From the NCBI GenBank assembly GCA_029851415.1, contig CM056741.1, positions 145,316,522-145,380,521 of the forward strand: a stretch of DNA of 64,000 bases. Reading direction: 5' to 3'. The stretch is from Eretmocerus hayati (Eukaryota > Arthropoda > Insecta > Hymenoptera > Aphelinidae). The notes beneath the pieces were generated by a model. It saw only the letters and a program-made list of their open reading frames with translations. It was not told the origin of the DNA and searched no databases. Position numbers and translations under genes: made by a program. Each line of letters begins with the position of its first letter. Position 1 is the stretch's first letter. Positions 59,601-64,000 of this stretch are shown here, piece after piece.

Positions 59601-61327
59601 TTCAAAAGTAGAACGCGGTCATTCAAACATTCATCAGAAGAAAGTGTGATTTTCTTATCACTTGGATTATAAAACGGTATTTCAAATGTTTCACCACAAG
59701 ATTTGACTTGAATGAATTTCATCGAAGCTGGTGCGATACTGATAGATTCATCGGATGCCACATCAAAAACGTCACTTTGCTCAACATTCGCTTCCGGATA
59801 AATAGAAAACAATTTTTCATTCTGAACAAATTCGAAAACATCACCACTCTTATAATACGAAACATGGGGTAAGTCTGTAAAAGTCCTCCCTATAATTATG
59901 TCACACGGTTGCACATCATCAGGCACAACGCGAAAAATTATATCGTCCGCCGTACACTGGTCAACAGTCAATGTGCCACGCACTATTCCGCTTGATTTTA
60001 CTTCATTACCGGATTTCCCAAATCCAACTAAAATACTAGAAATCGGTATAAATTTGAGCCCGTGCTCAAGCATAACTGACGCCTTAATTGTGCAGTCGGA
60101 GCTGCCAGGATCAACTAGACTTTTGAGTCCTTGGGCCTCATCTAACTTAACAATTTTTACATACTTAGACACTGTCTTATGCCCATTCGGCGCAACAAAT
60201 TTCATTTCCGCCTCTGGCAATTTCACAGAATTTTCAGATTTCGGACAAAATTTCGCGATATGACCCGGTCCACCGCACGTATAGCACGTCGTCTCACGCT
60301 TCTTAGTACAGTATTTAGCGTAATGCCCTTTTTCTGAGCATCGGTAACACGTATCACTTTTCACAGAACTTTCGGCACTCGCGTTTGATTGACCGGCACT
60401 ACCCTGCTGGTTGCTTCGCTGAGTTGTCGTTGGACTGCTGTCCGCCCTGCCGCTAGTTGTCGCTGCTGTCCCGGGAGCTTTTCTTGCTGCACCAATCCTA
60501 TCGGAGCGCGCCGATTCAAGCGCTTCGAAACTGACAATGAACTGCCTCAGCTCATTTTCGTTGGCGTAGCTTCTGTTCATAATTGCTGCACTGGTAGTTC
60601 GAGACCACACACCCATGGCTACTTGAATTTTTATTTCGTCCATTCCAAAATTCAAGGCTTTACAGAGCCGCACTTTGTCGAAAAAATATTCCGTGGTATT
60701 CTCTTTTGGTCCTTGGATGCGACGCTGCATCTCTTCAAACCGCTCTGTCAGGGTTTTTTCTATCAAAAAGGCATCCTTGAACTCCGCTCGAAATGTTGCC
60801 CAGTCCTTAATTTCGTCGATCATTCCGAGATACCAATTTTTCGCCGCCTGTTTGAGGTGGCTGCGTGCGGTTTCGAACGCTACCGCTTCCGTCCATCGGT
60901 GGAGAGTAGCTGTGGACTCAAGCTGCTTCAGCCAAGCTCGAGCGAATGCGGAACCCTCCACACCGGTAAAATTCTCGATATTATGCGATAAGTCCGGCAG
61001 CACACTGTATGTCGTGTTTACCTGCCCTTGCTGTTGCTGAGCCTGTTGCGCTTGGAACTGTCCCTCGATCAGCCTCGTCACGGCCGTCATAAGCTGCATC
61101 ATCTCTGGCTGCATCCCGGCTTGTGGCTGTGGCATACCGGCATGTGGTTGCTGGAAATGCTGTTGATGCATATCCCCCTGTTGTTGCAAAAATTGCTGAT
61201 GTTGTTGTTGCTGCTGCTGTTGTATCTCAAACAACGTTCTCGCGGCATTTCTTTGTTCTAAATCTGACTGTTGTCGAGCTTCTCGGGCTTTGCGTGCCGC
61301 CGCATTGCGCTCTTGTTCTGGCGTCAT
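56603..61327 (-). CDS. gag-pol polyprotein of the Ty3/gypsy element
   Basis: A single frame of 1574 aa. The N-terminus is glutamine-rich (residues 35-105), followed by a gag domain to about 320. Two CCHC knuckles lie at about 326-360 (CYRCSEKGHYAKYC, CYTCGGPGHIAKFC). The protease region near 403 has LVDPGSSD. Reverse transcriptase lies at about 640-850 with FITLDLAQGF and the catalytic CVDDA (about 794). RNase H follows with IHTDASCDG. Integrase has an HHCC finger (HFGVDKT..CVECL) and the D-D-E residues in VDHLGPF, FITDRGVAYA and HPQANGLVERLNQ. The order PR-RT-RH-INT identifies Ty3/gypsy. Gag and pol are fused in one frame without a frameshift. A perfect 24 bp in-frame duplication (57670-57693, 57694-57717) repeats KQAGELH between the integrase finger and core. 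No stop or frameshift is seen. Confidence 0.95.
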   Translation of the reverse strand: MTPEQERNAAARKAREARQQSDLEQRNAARTLFEIQQQQQQQHQQFLQQQGDMHQQHFQQPHAGMPQPQAGMQPEMMQLMTAVTRLIEGQFQAQQAQQQQGQVNTTYSVLPDLSHNIENFTGVEGSAFARAWLKQLESTATLHRWTEAVAFETARSHLKQAAKNWYLGMIDEIKDWATFRAEFKDAFLIEKTLTERFEEMQRRIQGPKENTTEYFFDKVRLCKALNFGMDEIKIQVAMGVWSRTTSAAIMNRSYANENELRQFIVSFEALESARSDRIGAARKAPGTAATTSGRADSSPTTTQRSNQQGSAGQSNASAESSVKSDTCYRCSEKGHYAKYCTKKRETTCYTCGGPGHIAKFCPKSENSVKLPEAEMKFVAPNGHKTVSKYVKIVKLDEAQGLKSLVDPGSSDCTIKASVMLEHGLKFIPISSILVGFGKSGNEVKSSGIVRGTLTVDQCTADDIIFRVVPDDVQPCDIIIGRTFTDLPHVSYYKSGDVFEFVQNEKLFSIYPEANVEQSDVFDVASDESISIAPASMKFIQVKSCGETFEIPFYNPSDKKITLSSDECLNDRVLLLNSDPSEEPIRRPIVENDVNVGPNVTPDQIRGLLAMLNDYRECIALDESELRCTDLTEMDIEEKPGSQPVYSRAYKASAEQREAMRKIFAGYRKAKIFEDTNSPYGSPCMLVKKADGSCRLVVDFRRLNNNTVRKVFPIPPFDDGLEFLHGACLFITLDLAQGFLQVPLSEAAKAKTAVVTPDDRGQFTRSIFGLMNAPVYFAELMYKVFGHLRNRIMLICVDDACIFALIWSQLMQRFEIVLIELKKAHLTLNLKKCYFGVEEVEYLGLRISKDGIGPGSKKIVAIREFPTPRNIHEVRRFHGMASFFRRFVPNFAKLAAPLIDLLKKNNTFVWSDRQDEAFRAIKEKLSSSPILAHYNPKSNRTEIHTDASCDGLGAMLLQEGNDKLMHIVYAISRRTSDVEKAYHSSKLELLAIVWALDRLRNLLISIPFTVITDCQALIYINSMKQKSPQIIRWLASIADFDYTIIHRAGEKMQHVDALSRAPVEECGVSLDDATMFNVTVREDEILMYQRIDDDLLIKIQILEKNVSDRTKREKSEVHEFVLKNGLLYKREKTGDGPNDYKDFYVVPRAMRKALVIKNHDLSSHFGVDKTVDRIREFYYFPKMRNYVRRHIASCVECLLAKHKAGKQAGELHRKQAGELHPIPPGKRPFEVMNVDHLGPFVTSKLGNKYILAAICNLTRFALLFAVKDVKAKTTVRHMQKVVDRFGAPVRFITDRGVAYASEVFEKFCNENGIKHTLNSSRHPQANGLVERLNQTILPALKANLIDFDGLDWDKNLGKIERDLNTSVNKTTGRTPFEMLYGYIPRFKDGLARDLTVDSEQYKIPGELRDEIREKIEVEQQNSKERYDKSRVKNVKFSVGDIVFMKANRVATGESTKLQPKNKGPLVITQVLPSDTYRVQSLSKKVDLKQGTTAHVSQLRIWRGCPIEDGDNSESESESEDEIVVQNDSVMSGDDESANDNDEQAQNAVSTSNVTGVRRSLRQRKKPSKLDDFVSD

Positions 61328-61788
61328 CGTGAGTTTGCCTTATGTCACGAGCGCAACAAAGATCATCAGCCGCACGACGCTAAGTACTCGTCACCAAAAG
61401 CGACCCTAAGGTCCACCCGCTCGCAAATTCCAGCGAGGCGCCAACCCGCTCGTTATCGTCTGCCGCTCTGCGCGTGCGAGATTTCACACTTTCACTGCCG
61501 CGTGCATGTACCAGCTTGCACACACTTACTTTATACCAGCGAAAAAAAAATTTTACACTATTTTCACGATAGTCACTCAATTTCCTACGATAGTCAATAT
61601 TGTCCGTTTTTCCAAATTTAATCGAGAAGCTGATAACACACACAAAAGCTCAACTATACTCGAAAATTGCCGATTCGATTTTGCGGCGCACGTGCCAACC
61701 GTTTCGGAGCAACAAGTATTTTGCTCCAAAACTTCACTTTTTCTTACACTTCCTTGTGGGCACTGTCGTTGCTATCCCACTTCTGAGT

Positions 61789-62199
61789 TGTTAGAGACAC
61801 TCCTGTCTCTAAGAATAACTCAGAAGATTCACTCAAATAAAAGTATTTATTCAACTAAGTACAGGATCGTTCACGAGCTACCGGCACTTTTGCCACTCAA
61901 TCAGATACAATTAATTTGGTAACGGCAACTTGCCACTAATTACTATACGGCACACTTGCCACTAAACTAGGTACACAACGGCCTTCGCCAAACTCGTCGG
62001 CTCCAGGAGCCCTCGATACCCGTTCACCAGGTCACGGCCTTCGCCCGCCGCCCGTACTTGATCGCGGCCCGCCAAGTTCTCTCGAGCCTCCTCGCGCGCA
62101 CGCACTCGTCCATCCGGTGGCGCCGCCACTCCATACGCACATACACATACATGTCGCCCTATACGCATACATATACTTGTGGACATACTCTCTCTAACA
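61789..62199 (-). repeat. 5' LTR of the gypsy element
   Basis: 411 bp, reads identical to 56135-56545. The next bases on the minus strand (61788 down) are the primer-binding region ACTCAGAAGTGGGATAGC. Confidence 0.9.
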
Positions 62200-63331
62200 G
62201 TTGGTTTTAATGAAAAATTTGATCAAATTTTCGTTGGGGTGAAAACAAAGCTTTCTCTTTAGTGAAAGCAAAATGCGTCTCTGTATCTCTCTCGAATTGG
62301 AATGCTATTTTTTGCGAGAAATATCCCCTCAGAGCAAAATGTCATGGCTTGGATTAACAGTGGCGTAGAGGGACGTTCAAGAACGGATTTTGAAGCTCTA
62401 GAATTGTACTTTCGTATCCCACGACTCCCATATTGAAAAATTCATGTGGCTCAAATTGGCACGAGCCAAAAGATTCTCTCAAAAATCGTTGAAATTGACA
62501 CTTTTTCCAAGCTCAAATTGGAAAGATCCCGATCCGTACGGAGAAAAATGAATAATGCCATCTTAAAGTACGTGAAAAACCCTTTAAAATGAGCTCCAGA
62601 AGAGTCCTCTACGGTCAAATAGAGCCGAGTAGTTCGACTCACAAAATTAAAAAAAAAAATTTTGGGTGAGCTTAAACTTTTGACCGGTAGTGTATAGAGC
62701 TAAAACGAAATTAGAAACAGGTTTTCGAGAACCATCCTCAATTATTTCCAACAGGATGCATTGTACGAGAAAAAGTATGTAAACCTTTTTTGTATGTTCT
62801 TAAAAAATCTTAGAAAAAAACTAATCGTAACACTCCTTGAAAAAGTGTGTTCCTTTCGAGTTGTAGAGGAATTACGACAGATGAACGCCATAAAACCTCT
62901 TTCTTTTTTTTACTTTTTTTAAAACCGGCCCATCATGCGATTTTGATTCTTGTCAGGAAATGATCCTCTAAGTGCACAGAAACGCATAGGAATTTTGAGT
63001 CCCCGATGTCGACCGAATATAGACGTGGTTCAAGACCACCGTAAGAGAAATGAAGTCCCTCTCCGGAATACGGTTCAATCCTTCGACATCGACATATTTT
63101 GAGCCCTCAAATGGCGCAAGTAACTCCCAGAATTGGGAATATACACTGAAAATAACACCTAATCCTAAGTATAATTTGCAAAATTATAATGGTGCATAAT
63201 GATCGTGCATGGTTCATGCATGAAACATGCATGACTACATACCACCATTTTCTGTACAGGGTCTTGCATGATCGTGCACCTAGCGGTATGACGTCATGCA
63301 TGATCATGTGCCAAACATTTTTTCTCGGGGA

Positions 63332-64000
63332 GCTGACCGTTTCAATTATAATTAAAGTATACGTTTTCGCTCAATGTATTTCGAGCAGGCCCTCACAGAT
63401 ATTTCAAAATCTCTATTTCCATAAATATATGTGGTACTCACCTCAGAAACATGGTCAGATATATAGTACTTCAATTTTCAATCAAATTCATCCAAGCCCA
63501 GCCCCAAACTGCGTGGGCTAGGGCATACTATCCCGTATAAACTGCACCTATCTATACTTTCCACCATGCATGAACTGTACCCATCAGAACAGGAATGAAC
63601 CTGCAACAGCAGTTTTTGCCATTTCGTCCAGAATGAGAGAGTGCGTGAGTGTGTGCCTGTGGCACTGCGGGATGGGTGAAATTTTGAGCGGGATACTTAC
63701 AAGAATTTTTCCAGATCCTAATTACACGATAGCGGAAATTTTGAGCGCTGAATCAAACAAATTAAACTTGACTCAGAAAATGACCAGATTCCCTCCGAAA
63801 ATTTGGTAACTTGATACAAGATGGTGAAGCTAAGAATCAAGGAAAGGTTTTTGATGTGATAACAGCGGCGAGAATTATTTTTGATAATCCTATTCCTTTA
63901 ACCACAATTCTATCTGAAGGTGAGATTGCGGAATGAAATTTTCACTTATTCCGGAATCAAGTTGAATAAAATTGGAATTGCAGAATGCGCGAATTGAGGA
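63332..64000. other. no supported gene; possible exon near the right edge
   Basis: Mostly AT-rich. At about 63790-63941 a frame reads KFGNLIQDGEAKNQG, KVFDVITAARIIFD and NPIPLTTILSE, then a donor-like GAAG|GTGAGA. The composition looks protein-like, but I do not recognise the family and no neighbouring exon is in the window. Confidence 0.3.

Larger units (their letters stand above)
56135..62199 (-). mobile_element. intact Ty3/gypsy LTR retrotransposon
   Basis: The 411 bp LTRs lie at 56135-56545 (3' LTR) and 61789-62199 (5' LTR). Both read TGTTAGAGA...TCTCTAACA and look identical along their length. GTTG is present on both sides (56131-56134 and 62200-62203), a 4 bp target duplication. After the 5' LTR on the minus strand, TCAGAAGTGGGAT follows, resembling the 3' end complement of a tRNA-Leu (from memory). 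One undamaged gag-pol frame lies between. Identical LTRs imply a very recent insertion. Confidence 0.92.
51811..62268 (+). mobile_element. element H, copy 1, with three nested insertions
   Basis: It begins CATAAATACGCTGCTAAAAG and then a CTGCTAA/TTAGCAG hairpin, as in the copy at 25660. About six diverged units of 240-330 bp follow (near 52140, 52380, 52710, 53040, 53760 and 54060), each with GGTTGAG, AAAATGA-GATTTTGG, a Phe/Lys-poor T-rich tract and GGTATTAACCAAT. It resumes after the gypsy element with GGTTTTAATGAAAAATTTGA and ends near 62268 at AAAGCTTTCTCTTTAG. It is noncoding. Superfamily unknown; a Helitron-like or satellite-carrying element are options. Confidence 0.55.
51311..62692. 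mobile_element. Tc1/mariner-like palindromic element (family F), split copy
   Basis: The left arm 51311 to about 51810 starts CACTACCGGTCGAAAATTTA; the right arm about 62269-62692 ends, inverted, CACTACCGGTCAAAAGTTTA. TA flanks lie at 51309-51310 and 62693-62694. The arms match the intact copy at 19012-19934 up to GATGATTATACTT on the left and from AAATGC(G/A)TCTCTGTATCTC on the right. The centre of the hairpin has been opened by element H and everything inside it. Confidence 0.8.
50274..63331. mobile_element. fold-back element G, split by nested insertions
   Basis: The left arm (50274 to about 51150) and right arm (about 51175-51310 plus 62693-63331) are inverted copies. Both carry, from the outside in, a GCATGATCATGCATGA-rich tip, then CAGAAAATGGTGGTATGTAG, then ATTAGGTG(C/T)TATTTTCAG, then TTCTGTGCACTTA, then CGTTTTAGCTCTATA. 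The ends are near CCCGTGAAAAAATG. Without the insert it is about 1.7 kb. It encodes no protein. The uninterrupted left arm shows the exact pre-insertion sequence for the element inserted in the right arm. Confidence 0.75.

Noticed and set aside
60389..60991. 200-codon plus-strand frame
   Set aside because: Antisense shadow of the gypsy gag region.

Overview
This is nuclear DNA from an arthropod, most likely an insect. Conserved animal genes have many short introns (about 60-250 bp) with GT-AG ends, intergenic DNA is AT-rich, and transposable elements are very dense. I cannot name the species. There is no operon structure, CRISPR array or bacterial signal.

Layout. About 0-18 kb is gene-poor and built from palindromic MITEs, TA-flanked DNA elements, a tRNA-like SINE and repeat fragments. 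About 18-45 kb is the gene island with seven protein genes: TTC36 (+), SEC62 (-), DNAJC28 (+), GART (-), MGMT (+), an SDHB-family gene (+) and CHEK2/loki (-). They lie as three convergent clusters: TTC36><SEC62, DNAJC28><GART, and MGMT-SDHB><CHEK2. Transposons fill the first TTC36 intron, the DNA upstream of DNAJC28, the GART-MGMT gap (a 3.6 kb nested element) and the CHEK2 upstream flank. About 45-64 kb is almost entirely transposon. It is dominated by one Russian-doll nest at 50.27-63.33 kb: a fold-back element split by a Tc1/mariner-like palindrome, split in turn by an element made of ~300 bp units. That last element carries a smaller fold-back, a 5'-truncated non-LTR retrotransposon and an intact Ty3/gypsy element whose two 411 bp LTRs read identical.

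Gene roles. The genes are housekeeping and do not form one pathway. TTC36 is a TPR protein. SEC62 acts in post-translational ER translocation. DNAJC28 is a J-domain/DUF1992 protein. GART carries three steps of purine synthesis. MGMT repairs O6-alkylguanine. The SDHB-like protein is the iron-sulphur subunit of complex II. CHEK2 is the DNA-damage checkpoint kinase. Exon boundaries below were set by hand from splice sites, phase and family alignment from memory. Every internal junction of SEC62, GART and CHEK2 keeps the frame.

The most unusual material is a set of short non-autonomous DNA elements (14.2, 36.7, 37.8 and 47.0 kb; possible relatives at 45.6 and 48.4 kb). They differ in sequence but share one design: TA target duplications, and a family-specific 16-18 bp motif of the form GGGG-Y-R-A-A repeated at the ends and inside.
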